Assembly (NCBI GenBank): GCA_002399975.1 | Contig: DHER01000069.1 | Coordinates: 1 to 13,490, forward strand | Reading direction: 5' to 3' | Source: Firmicutes bacterium UBA4845 | Lineage (GTDB): Bacteria; Bacillota; Clostridia; Tissierellales; Sedimentibacteraceae | Length of the DNA stretch: 13,490 nt | Shown here: positions 1 through 6,350 of the stretch, in pieces | Position numbering within the stretch: position 1 is the first letter of the stretch | Layout: each line of letters opens with the position of its first letter | The notes under the pieces: generated by a model | Told to the model about the DNA's origin: nothing | Database searches by the model: none | Seen by the model: only the letters and a program-made list of their open reading frames with translations | Position numbers and translations under genes: made by a program

Positions 1-128
1 GCCTGCAAGGACATCTCAGAATCATAAAGTGCCACAGCACTTTCCATCTGCTCTTTCAGATTTTTCCCGGCATCGTACTCTGGCTTCAACTTCTTCCGGC
101 CACCGCCTGGTTTTCTTGTTTTCTTCAT
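1..128 (-). CDS. Small basic protein, N-terminal part only (runs off the window)
   Basis: An ATG at 128-126 opens a frame that stays open to base 1, giving about 42 residues. It begins MKKTRKPGGGRKKLKPEYD and continues into a stretch that looks helical (LKEQMESAVALYD). The start lies one base after the TAA of the VOC gene, and a GGAG lies about 17 bases upstream inside that gene, so translational coupling is likely. The very basic, glycine-containing N-terminus followed by an amphipathic segment suggests a nucleic-acid-binding protein. A helix-turn-helix domain further on is my guess only, because the rest of the protein is outside the window. I do not recognise the family with certainty. Confidence 0.6.
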   Translation of the reverse strand, partial: MKKTRKPGGGRKKLKPEYDAGKNLKEQMESAVALYDSEMSLQ

Positions 129-129
129 T

Positions 130-513
130 TTACTCGTGCAGCTCCAACGGCAGTCCGTCCGGGTCATGGAAGAAAGTCATCTTCTTGTCGGTGTAATCAT
201 CCACACGAATTGGCTCACATTCAATTCCTACCTCTGTCAACTCATTCACTGTCTGCTCCACGCTCTCCACACAAAATGCAAGGTGACGCAGCCCACAGGC
301 CTCCGGGCGGTTCACACGCTTCGGCGGGTTTTCTTCTGCAAAAATCTCCAGCTCTGTGTGTTCGTTAACACGCAGATCCAGCTTCCAATCTTTACGCTCT
401 GGACGGTAGTTTTCTCTGATAACAGAGAAACCCAGCTTGTTCACATAGAAATCCTTAGCTGCTTCATAGTCAGATACGATGATTGCAATATGATGTATTT
501 TTGATAAATTCAT
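130..513 (-). CDS. VOC-family (glyoxalase-fold) metalloprotein, YaeR-like
   Basis: This 127-residue protein has the single-domain vicinal-oxygen-chelate fold made of two beta-alpha-beta-beta-beta halves. It closely resembles the YaeR branch of glyoxalase-I-like proteins: an HHIAI start (residues 7-11), FYVNKLGF at 22-29, RPEACGLRHLAF at 69-80 and FFHDPDGLPLEL at 114-125. By family analogy the four metal ligands are His8, Glu56, His77 and Glu124, and all are present. YaeR-type proteins lack a well-established substrate, so calling it lactoylglutathione lyase would go too far. The protein is cytoplasmic and complete. The start is preceded by GGAG 11 bases upstream. The gene follows the terminator of the coiled-coil gene, so it probably has its own promoter in 514-567, where only weak hexamers are visible. 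The small basic protein gene follows one base after its stop. Confidence 0.9.
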   Translation of the reverse strand: MNLSKIHHIAIIVSDYEAAKDFYVNKLGFSVIRENYRPERKDWKLDLRVNEHTELEIFAEENPPKRVNRPEACGLRHLAFCVESVEQTVNELTEVGIECEPIRVDDYTDKKMTFFHDPDGLPLELHE

Positions 514-567
514 TTTATGTCACACTCCATTTCTTTTATTTCCGTTATAAACTATATAGCGACCTTC

Positions 568-610
568 AAAAAAACCGTGTGAACTTCTGGAGTTCAGTTT
601 GTCCACACGG
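568..610 (-). terminator. Rho-independent terminator of the coiled-coil protein gene
   Basis: An inverted repeat CCGTGTG (575-581) / CACACGG (604-610) forms the outer stem, with an inner AACT (582-585) / AGTT (591-594) pairing. On the minus strand it is followed directly by seven T residues (the A run at 568-574). It begins 7 bases beyond the stop codon of the 617-949 gene. This is the best terminator in the window. Confidence 0.85.
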
Positions 611-616
611 CCGATC

Positions 617-949
617 TTATTTCAGTTTTTCGAGGATTTCATCCGCACTCATGCCGCTGGCCAGCAGCTTCTTCAGCACAGCCTCTGCTTCGGTCTTCTT
701 CGCTTCTTCAGCGGCCTTAGCATCTGCCTTTGCCTTCTTCGATTCCAGGGATGCCACTTCTTTTTCGGCCTTCTTCAGAGCAGTCTTCTTCTCTTTCAGA
801 TCAGCCTTCAAAGTGTCAATGTTTGCGGTGATGGATGCGATTTCAGTATTCAGAGACGCAATAGTCTCTTGCTTTTCTGCGATCTGAGATGCGTAGTCTT
901 TGGTGATATTGGTTTTGGGACGGTTTTTGCTGCCTTTCGTTCTGGGCAT
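617..949 (-). CDS. Lysine/alanine-rich coiled-coil protein, function unknown
   Basis: This 110-residue protein has three visible parts. A basic N-terminus, MPRTKGSKNRPK, resembles short DNA-contacting tails. A long uninterrupted coiled coil (about residues 18-90) is rich in Lys, Glu and Ala. A short C-terminal helix, SGMSADEILEKLK (about 98-110), follows. This layout is reminiscent of small nucleoid-associated or phage-derived DNA-binding proteins, but I cannot assign a family and the role is open. There is no signal peptide or membrane segment. A GAGG lies 8 bases before the ATG. The gene starts 21 bases after the protease gene and may be co-transcribed with it; it ends at a strong terminator. 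Its base composition is less AT-rich than that of the protease gene. Confidence 0.75.
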   Translation of the reverse strand: MPRTKGSKNRPKTNITKDYASQIAEKQETIASLNTEIASITANIDTLKADLKEKKTALKKAEKEVASLESKKAKADAKAAEEAKKTEAEAVLKKLLASGMSADEILEKLK

Positions 950-970
950 CGTGATAACCTCTTTCCTTTT

Positions 971-1765
971 TTAATTTAATGGCATCGAATCAACAAGTTC
1001 TTTAATCGTTGTCGATTTAAAAACAATTCCTAATCCCAGCACCTCTTGCGTAATATAATTCGTTCCTGTTGGGATTGCCTGCAATGTATTATTCCGAATC
1101 ATTGTCATCGCAACAATACCAAGCAATTTCAACTTTCTTTGTCCAACTACAATTTGTCCGTTCTTAAAATTCTCGAATGTCAAATCTATGTAAACAGGAC
1201 TCCCACTTGAACCAGGAAATACTTGTGCATCAATCACAAATTCCGGCTGTCCATTGAAATCATATTGCGGGTGACTTGAAATCATGCCCGTTCTAATAAG
1301 TGGCAGATTATTAGCCATATCATATCTACCATCTGGATAACCAACAAAATACACATTCTCTGCAACCGATAATTCTGGCTCATGAAAATCAGCAAGCATG
1401 GAATAATCAACATACTTATAGTATATTTTATCTTCCATGGCAATAAAAAGCCCCGTACAATCCATTGCCGCAATATCGACATTTGGATTGGGATGCCCTT
1501 TGACAATTTGATCTACACCTTGAAGATTAAGCTCCTGTTTATGCCCATGTTTCGGTTCCCCATTTTCTTTACACGTGAAAGATATAGCAATATTGGGGGT
1601 TCCAATTAACACATGTTTATTTGAGATTAAATACAATTTATATTGGTTTTCTCCTACAGGGCGAGACAACAAGAATCCTGTTCCTATTGATGTTACTTTG
1701 CCTTCACTGTTTTTGCATTCTATTCTTAGCGTTGTATATAATAGTTGCTCGTAAACAGTATTCAT
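971..1765 (-). CDS. Trypsin-like serine protease domain protein, cytoplasmic
   Basis: This 264-residue protein has the chymotrypsin/trypsin-like double-barrel pattern of the S1/Trypsin_2 type. It shows SIGTGFLL at 26-33, ISNKHVL at 47-53 with catalytic His51, NVDIAAMD at 95-102 with Asp97, and FPGSSGSPV at 183-191 with Ser187 as nucleophile. The triad is therefore complete. VYFVGYPDG (138-146) is the usual strand before the S1 pocket. There is no signal peptide, transmembrane helix or PDZ domain, unlike HtrA/DegP, so it is predicted to act in the cytoplasm. Stand-alone proteins of this kind are often called trypsin-like peptidase domain proteins, and some related domains occur in phage-defence systems, but nothing here proves that. 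A strong GGGAGGG lies five bases before the ATG. The gene is more AT-rich than its left-hand neighbours. Confidence 0.85.
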   Translation of the reverse strand: MNTVYEQLLYTTLRIECKNSEGKVTSIGTGFLLSRPVGENQYKLYLISNKHVLIGTPNIAISFTCKENGEPKHGHKQELNLQGVDQIVKGHPNPNVDIAAMDCTGLFIAMEDKIYYKYVDYSMLADFHEPELSVAENVYFVGYPDGRYDMANNLPLIRTGMISSHPQYDFNGQPEFVIDAQVFPGSSGSPVYIDLTFENFKNGQIVVGQRKLKLLGIVAMTMIRNNTLQAIPTGTNYITQEVLGLGIVFKSTTIKELVDSMPLN

Positions 1766-1791
1766 AATTACCCTCCCTTTATCTTCGTATC

Positions 1792-1800
1792 ATTATCACA
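1792..1800 (-). promoter_or_regulatory. Possible extended -10 promoter of the protease gene
   Basis: On the minus strand TGTGATAAT (1800-1792) fits an extended -10 element (TGN then GATAAT). The position 17 bases further up holds only a poor -35 (GACCTT, 1820-1815). It lies 27 bases before the protease ATG. This call rests on pattern alone. Confidence 0.4.
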
Positions 1801-1856
1801 TCTTCGCCGGCCATAAGGTCGTTGCCTGCTACTCACCATGGAGAGGTGTGTGATTT

Positions 1857-1906
1857 ATCAAAAAGATTTTTGATTTGTCCGAGCAGCGTAGGGAGCTACC
1901 GCTCCC
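1857..1906. repeat. Two inverted repeats between vanZ1 and the protease gene
   Basis: The 165-base gap between the intact VanZ gene and the protease gene holds a perfect palindrome ATCAAAAA-GA-TTTTTGAT (1857-1874) and a GC-rich hairpin GGGAGC-TACC-GCTCCC (1891-1906). The hairpin lies 25 bases past the VanZ stop, but no T run follows it on the minus strand. It is therefore at best a weak terminator. The AT-rich palindrome could be an operator for the protease gene. Neither role is shown. Confidence 0.4.
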
Positions 1907-1930
1907 AGTATATCACAATTTCATCCAGTT

Positions 1931-2542
1931 TTACAGACGCTTTCTTGCCTTCATTACTGAACAATACATCAATCCGCCAATCATTCCACCCACTGTATTA
2001 TAGAAGATGTCTGATAGCTGAAATGTACCCAAGCGAAGCAATAATTGTAGCATCTCAATGCTTATCGAAAAGATAAATGCTATCTTCCCGCTATACCACA
2101 GTATCTTCTTCCAACTGTTTCCTATCTTCTTTCCGAACGTCCACATCACTATAGCTGAAAACGGCACCATCATGATCACGTTCTCGATGCACTCGGTGGT
2201 CAACTTCTGTTCGCCGTTCACGGTCTCCCAGATGCCCCAGCCACCCATGACATCGGATAAAGGATTCATCCACAGCTGACGGTTTAACAAGGTTCGGAAC
2301 AGAATAAGTGAAGTCACAAAGGCCAAGAAGAATAGTTTTCTGAAGAACACGCTCTCTTTGAACTTCTGATACCAGGTCACTATGGCATTCTTCCAGCCTT
2401 TGCCTGCATGTATTGGCTCATAAGCATAAAGATAGAAAAACATGGCTAGGAAGGAAAGCAGGAGTGAAAATCCAAATGGCTCATAGAGAGCAGTCAGGAT
2501 GTTTGTGATAATCTTCCCGAGTAAATCAATCGTTTCTTTCAT
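1931..2542 (-). CDS. VanZ-family membrane protein (intact copy)
   Basis: This 203-residue membrane protein has about five hydrophobic segments. It carries the VanZ signatures: an RTLLNR element, ENVIMMVPF in the middle, and a C-terminal block with Glu163, Gln166, Arg170, Asp178 and Asn182 (EMLQLLLRLG, then FQLSDIFYNTVGG). VanZ proteins are named after a teicoplanin-resistance accessory gene, but most members sit in polysaccharide or cell-envelope loci and their chemical role is unsettled, so resistance should not be inferred. The gene starts six bases after the nucleotidyltransferase stop with no good ribosome binding site of its own, which suggests translational coupling within a two-gene operon. 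A clearly related, frameshifted copy lies at 3611-4215. Confidence 0.85.
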   Translation of the reverse strand: MKETIDLLGKIITNILTALYEPFGFSLLLSFLAMFFYLYAYEPIHAGKGWKNAIVTWYQKFKESVFFRKLFFLAFVTSLILFRTLLNRQLWMNPLSDVMGGWGIWETVNGEQKLTTECIENVIMMVPFSAIVMWTFGKKIGNSWKKILWYSGKIAFIFSISIEMLQLLLRLGTFQLSDIFYNTVGGMIGGLMYCSVMKARKRL

Positions 2543-2548
2543 CGCTGT

Positions 2549-3451
2549 TTACAGATCACTGAACAGGTCAGCCTTATACACGCCGTTCTCCAGCATCTTC
2601 TTGAAGCTGTCCTTTACTGCTGCGACATCCTCGTGATAGGTCATGCCATACCATGTATCATTGGTTTTCAGAACCTTCACTGACATCTTTCCCTGCTCCA
2701 GTAGTTCACCGATGAAGATAGGAATCAGATACTCGGCTTTCTGAGGATTGCTCGGTACTTCTTTCTCGAAAAACTCCTTGAAACCATTTTCCAACACATC
2801 AAGAAAATCAGGAGTCAAGCCCCACATATTCATGGATACCAGAGAATCCACATCAACAACCACACCGTCTGCCTCTGCTCCATCTGCAGTCTTTACGATG
2901 TTCTTGGTTTCCACAACCTCAGTCAGGTTTCCATTCTCATCCATCTTGCAGATACCGCGAGTCACGCCACCGTTATCGGACAGAGTGTTCTTCAGAACGA
3001 AACCTGCCATGCAGGAATTGCCGCCGTTCACCAAATACTCATGAACCGCCTTGAAGCCTTCCTTGCCATAGTAATCATCTGCGTTAATGACGATGAAGGG
3101 AGTTTTAATTACGTCTTTCGCTGCAAGCACGGCCTGACCGGTTCCCCAAGGTTTTGTACGACCTTCCGGAAGTTCTCCCGGAATATCGTTAATATCCTGG
3201 AAAGCGTAGTCTACTGTTACGTTATGAGAAGAGCAAATGGAGGCAATGCGATCACCAATAACCTCTTTGAACTCCTTCTCGATATCCTTGCGGATGATAA
3301 ATACCACATGGTTGAAACCAGCCTCAATCGCATCATGGATGGAATAGTCCATAATGATATGGTTCGCATCATCCACAGGCTCCAACTGCTTAATTCCCAT
3401 TCCAAAGCGGCTGCCAATACCGGCTGCCATGATAAGTAATGTTGTTTTCAT
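2549..3451 (-). CDS. Sugar-phosphate nucleotidyltransferase (NTP_transferase family)
   Basis: This 300-residue cytoplasmic enzyme is predicted to transfer an NMP from an NTP to a sugar-1-phosphate or similar phosphorylated compound. The glycine-rich nucleotide loop MAAGIGSRFG is at residues 8-17, followed by Lys21. KPWGTGQAVLAA (100-111) and the metal-binding NADDYYG (123-129) are also visible. It resembles the family beginning MAAGxGSR(F/Y)G that is common in gut Clostridia and Bacteroidetes, for which the substrate is usually not known. An upstream ATG at 3472 would add seven residues, but I chose the ATG at 3451 because AGAGGG lies about seven bases before it and because homologous proteins begin near MKxTLLxMAAG. 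A clear sigma-A promoter lies upstream (3507-3535), and the intact VanZ gene follows six bases later. Confidence 0.87.
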   Translation of the reverse strand: MKTTLLIMAAGIGSRFGMGIKQLEPVDDANHIIMDYSIHDAIEAGFNHVVFIIRKDIEKEFKEVIGDRIASICSSHNVTVDYAFQDINDIPGELPEGRTKPWGTGQAVLAAKDVIKTPFIVINADDYYGKEGFKAVHEYLVNGGNSCMAGFVLKNTLSDNGGVTRGICKMDENGNLTEVVETKNIVKTADGAEADGVVVDVDSLVSMNMWGLTPDFLDVLENGFKEFFEKEVPSNPQKAEYLIPIFIGELLEQGKMSVKVLKTNDTWYGMTYHEDVAAVKDSFKKMLENGVYKADLFSDL

Positions 3452-3506
3452 ATCTTTCCCTCTTGCTATCATTTACTACAGGTTTCATTTTTCACATCTT
3501 TGTCTG

Positions 3507-3535
3507 TTTATACTCATTTAATTTCAAAGTATCAA
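3507..3535 (-). promoter_or_regulatory. Sigma-A promoter of the nucleotidyltransferase-VanZ unit
   Basis: On the minus strand TTGATA (3535-3530) and TATAAA (3512-3507) are separated by exactly 17 bases. Both hexamers are close to the consensus. The -10 lies 55 bases before the ATG chosen for the nucleotidyltransferase, so a short 5' leader is expected. This makes transcription of the nucleotidyltransferase and intact VanZ genes independent of the polysaccharide operon. Confidence 0.7.
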
Positions 3536-3562
3536 TGTTGTCGAATACTCGCCACGATGGAG

Positions 3563-3582
3563 TGCTACTTCTATGAGTAGCA
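3563..3582. repeat. Inverted repeat upstream of the nucleotidyltransferase promoter
   Basis: TGCTACT (3563-3569) and AGTAGCA (3576-3582) form a seven-base-pair stem with a six-base loop. It lies between the frameshifted VanZ stop and the -35 of the next promoter. No T run follows on either strand, so a standard intrinsic terminator is unlikely. It could be a weak terminator of the polysaccharide operon or an operator. Confidence 0.4.
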
Positions 3583-3610
3583 TTGTACAAAAAAATGTAA
3601 TTCCTGATAT

Positions 3611-4215
3611 TTATGAACACTTTTTCAGTTTCCAGCACACCCCATATGCCACACCACCCAAACAGCCACCAAATGTATTATAAAAAATATCAGAAAGTTG
3701 AAATGTACCCAATCTCAAAAACAATTGCAAAAATTCAATACATACAGAAAATAAAAATGCCACTTGTGTGCATTTCAATATAATATTTTTAATGTTTAAG
3801 TGTTTAATCATTTTCTCTTTTGCTGTCCACATAAGCAATACAGTAAACGGAAACATAAGGATAATATTTTCAAAGCATTCCGTGGTTAAAACCTTTTCCC
3901 CATTTGTGTCAACTTTCCAAATCCACCAGCCGTCCATAACATTCGATACAGGATTGGCCCACATACTCCTATTCAGGAGAGTTCGAAACAAAATTAACAC
4001 TGTAAAAAATGTCAAGAAAAACAGTTTTCTAAAAAAGCGTCAATTTTAAACTTCTCTATCCAAGCTTTGCATGATTCTTTCCATCCTTTTCCTGCGTTAC
4101 TTGAATCATACGAATAGAGATAAAAAGATACTGAAAGCAATACTGCAAACCAAAATGGTTGATATAGTGAAATCAAAATATTACTTACAATTTTATCAAT
4201 AAATGATGCAATCAC
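3611..4215 (-). pseudogene. VanZ-family membrane protein, second copy, frameshifted
   Basis: Two overlapping frames together encode a second VanZ protein closely resembling the intact one. The first frame (4215 to 4012) starts with GTG after a GGGGTGG motif and carries NAGKGWKE. It runs into a stop after FKIDAFLENCFS. The second frame (about 4035 to 3611) continues with FRTLLNR, ENIILMFPF, EFLQLFLRLG and FQLSDIFYNTFGG. By comparison with the intact copy, one T is missing from the T6 run (A6 at 4031-4036 on the plus strand): a seventh T would give AFFRKLFFL and join the frames. All VanZ signature residues remain in the second frame. The gene is AT-rich like the polysaccharide genes, starts 33 bases after the acetyltransferase stop and ends that operon. 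It may be decayed, phase-variable or a sequencing error. Confidence 0.8.
4031..4036 (-). repeat. T6 run at the VanZ frameshift
   Basis: Six T residues on the minus strand mark the point where the reading frame of the second VanZ gene breaks. Seven T would restore the frame and match the intact VanZ copy at the protein level (FFRKLFFL). Confidence 0.65.
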
Positions 4216-4248
4216 CTAATCCCACCACCCCTTTTTAATTAATTATTC

Positions 4249-4898
4249 CTAACCTTCCATAACATGCTTTCTATTTTTGTATTGGATTACTTCATCAGCC
4301 CAATGCGTTGGTTGATCAATCAGATTATAAAACTGCATTAGAGAAACAGGATCCAGTGACCACCATTCGGACTGTTCTAATAAATTTTGAGTCTCGTCAT
4401 CAAATCTGTACTTTATTATTCTAGCCGGAACACCAGCAACTACAGCATATGCAGGAACATTTTTTGTCACAACGCTACCAGCAGCAATCACAGCACCATT
4501 TCCGATACTGTTACAGGAAGATGTAATAATTGTTCCATACCCAATCCAAACATCATTTCCTATTAACAGATTTGATCTCGGAACATCATTGACATCGAAT
4601 CCGCCAAATCCCTTATTATAAAAATAAGGTGACATAACCGCATGGTTCATCGGATGATTAGCACAAAAGAAAGAAACACTTTGCCCAAAGCTACAGTATC
4701 TCCCGATTTTCACTGTACCCCCCCCATATTAAAATGAGGTTCGAAACATCCACCATAAGAATATAAATCAACATCCACATTGTGATGGCTTTTAAAATAT
4801 TTTCTTAATGTAATTGATTCTTTTTCGCCGCCCTCTCTCTTTGCTATTCGATTGAGTAGACGCTTTCCCAAAAAAGGTATATTATAATATCTTCTCAT
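4249..4898 (-). pseudogene. CatB-like hexapeptide-repeat O-acetyltransferase, frameshifted in a G8 run
   Basis: Two frames encode one left-handed beta-helix acetyltransferase. The first (4898 to 4710) begins MRRYYNIPFLGKRL and carries VDLYSYGGCFEPHFNMGG, then reads out of frame into a stop. The second (4713 to 4249) carries VKIGRYCSFG, the catalytic-histidine segment ANHPMNHAV, IGNDVWIGYGTII, IGNGAVIAAGSVVTKNVP and AVVAGVPARII. The break lies in eight G residues (C8 at 4718-4725 on the plus strand): six or nine G would join NMGG to TVKIG. The joined protein would be about 217 residues, the usual family length. These enzymes move acetyl from acetyl-CoA to a hydroxyl group; in this setting the likely acceptor is a sugar of the polysaccharide. 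The first frame starts six bases after the flippase stop, so it is in the same operon. An antibiotic target such as chloramphenicol is less likely given the context. Confidence 0.83.
4718..4725 (-). repeat. G8 homopolymer inside the acetyltransferase gene
   Basis: Eight consecutive G residues on the minus strand encode the Gly-Gly of NMGG. As read, the number puts the downstream catalytic half out of frame. Six or nine would be in frame. Poly-G tracts of this length are known slippage sites in phase-variable surface genes of other bacteria. Confidence 0.75.
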
Positions 4899-4904
4899 AT
4901 CTGT

Positions 4905-6293
4905 TTACCCTTTACTCCTAAAATACACGCTTAAATACTTCTCAAGTAGCTTACGATAACATGCAACAGCTAAAATCAAAATAAAGATGCCATACACAAA
5001 AAATCCAATAAAATAATTCTGGATTTTTGTAATCACAAAGAAGCCGACGGTATATATTATTAAATAAAAAACGTCATTTTTAGTTAGCTTCATAAAATCA
5101 AATTGTTTAAATCCTGCAATAAACCAAATATAGTAAGTAATTGTTGTTGCAATTGCTACTCCTCTATAATCCTTAAGAATAAAAACAAAACCCGCATTTA
5201 AAATAATTGCGATAGCAAGAATGGCAGCCAGTGTTGTTACATACATCTTCATCTTTCCAAAGATTTTGTACATATTAGTATACAAGCAATTTATCACAGC
5301 CATCGCCGGAAAAACCACAAAATAGATGCTTACGACACTTAAACTTTCCATATACTTTGGAATGAAGTATTTAACAATGATAGACACCGCAAAATAAGCG
5401 CAACCAGACAAAGACCCAAACACAACCAGAAGACTCTTTACATCATTATACTCTTTCTCGTGAAATTTCCCTTGCGCCATGGCTGGGAAAAGTGGTTGAG
5501 AAATTGATGTAATAAACACTGTCATTAATGATTGCATCGACATTGCAAATGAATAAAACGCAAACTTCTCGGTGTCAAAAAACAGATTGACGAATTGCTT
5601 ATCCGCAGATACAAATAGCGTATTAATATAATTACCCGCAACTAATGCTAGTCCTATTTTTTCTGTTTCAAAATTTCTTTTGGAGAGCAACTTATTTGGC
5701 TTGCTTTCTCTGACAAAAGTAGCATTCTCGAAGAGAATATATGCAGTTACAAGCCAATTTGCAATCAAATAAATAGCTATATATGTATCACCCGGAAGTC
5801 CACCGATAACAAAATAATATGCAATTGCAAAAATTGGAACTGACAATGACAGAATTGCACTAACCCTACTGAATGCTCTAAACCGATTCCAAGACTGAAG
5901 CAATGATTTATAGCTACCGATTACTCCAACAGGAATTACTGCAAGCGATATATACACAAGCATTGTGCTTTTTACAATGAAAGCCCCTGCAAATAATCCA
6001 ATAGTACCCACCGTCAATATCAAAAGAAGCAAAATCAACTCAGACTTATATTGTTTTTTATCTATAGTTTCAAAATCCTTACCCGCATAGTTGACCGCCA
6101 TGCCAGAAGGAAAACCCAAGTGGAGAATCGTAATATAAGATAAATACAATGTAAATGTATGATACAGTGCATAATCATCAATTGTCAGAATTCTAGGAAA
6201 AATAAAGCTTCCCAAAAAGCCAACGATAGCAACAATAAAATTAGCCGATAATGCCCTGAAAATATTACCTTTTAATGTAGTTTTTCCTTTCAT
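4905..6293 (-). CDS. Wzx-type polysaccharide flippase (oligosaccharide transporter)
   Basis: This 462-residue protein is hydrophobic throughout, with roughly 12 to 14 membrane segments, and belongs to the polysaccharide-transporter branch of the MATE/MOP superfamily. The N-terminus (LKGNIFRALSANFIVAIVGF, then PRILTIDDYALYHTF) has the usual amphipathic start and the first helix pair of Wzx/RfbX proteins. Its predicted role is to flip lipid-linked repeat units across the cytoplasmic membrane for the Wzy polymerase. The length is normal for the family. The start has only a weak ribosome binding site (AAAGG about 15 bases upstream), but no better ATG is near. The gene begins 57 bases after the FrhB-like gene and ends six bases before the acetyltransferase. 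No ABC exporter pair is visible, which supports a Wzx/Wzy pathway. Confidence 0.88.
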   Translation of the reverse strand: MKGKTTLKGNIFRALSANFIVAIVGFLGSFIFPRILTIDDYALYHTFTLYLSYITILHLGFPSGMAVNYAGKDFETIDKKQYKSELILLLLILTVGTIGLFAGAFIVKSTMLVYISLAVIPVGVIGSYKSLLQSWNRFRAFSRVSAILSLSVPIFAIAYYFVIGGLPGDTYIAIYLIANWLVTAYILFENATFVRESKPNKLLSKRNFETEKIGLALVAGNYINTLFVSADKQFVNLFFDTEKFAFYSFAMSMQSLMTVFITSISQPLFPAMAQGKFHEKEYNDVKSLLVVFGSLSGCAYFAVSIIVKYFIPKYMESLSVVSIYFVVFPAMAVINCLYTNMYKIFGKMKMYVTTLAAILAIAIILNAGFVFILKDYRGVAIATTITYYIWFIAGFKQFDFMKLTKNDVFYLIIYTVGFFVITKIQNYFIGFFVYGIFILILAVACYRKLLEKYLSVYFRSKG

Positions 6294-6350
6294 TCCAACA
6301 ATTATGCCTTTCTTTAAATCCGAAATTCCAGCAAAAAGAGTTCTATATCA

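Noticed and set aside
483..979. Plus-strand open frames across the coiled-coil gene
   Set aside because: They are antisense to a lysine/alanine-rich gene with a good ribosome binding site and terminator. Their serine/phenylalanine-rich products are the mirror of that composition.
1891..1906. GC-rich hairpin after the intact VanZ gene as an intrinsic terminator
   Set aside because: The stem is good but no T run follows on the minus strand, so it is listed only as an inverted repeat.
2748..3439. Plus-strand frames opposite the nucleotidyltransferase
   Set aside because: They overlap a gene with clear catalytic motifs, have no recognisable domains and lack good start signals.
3452..3472. Upstream ATG of the nucleotidyltransferase
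   Set aside because: It has no ribosome binding site, whereas AGAGGG precedes the ATG at 3451, and the glycine loop then falls at the usual distance from the start.
3473..3610. Riboswitch or attenuator ahead of the nucleotidyltransferase
   Set aside because: The predicted transcript start leaves only a short leader, and the visible hairpin lies upstream of the promoter.
1931..4215. Glycopeptide (teicoplanin) resistance from the VanZ genes
   Set aside because: No vanA/vanH/vanX-type genes are present, and VanZ-family proteins are common in envelope and polysaccharide loci without resistance.
4249..4898. Two separate small genes (a 62-residue protein and a 154-residue acetyltransferase)
   Set aside because: The two frames match consecutive parts of one acetyltransferase and meet at a G8 run, so one frameshifted gene explains them better.
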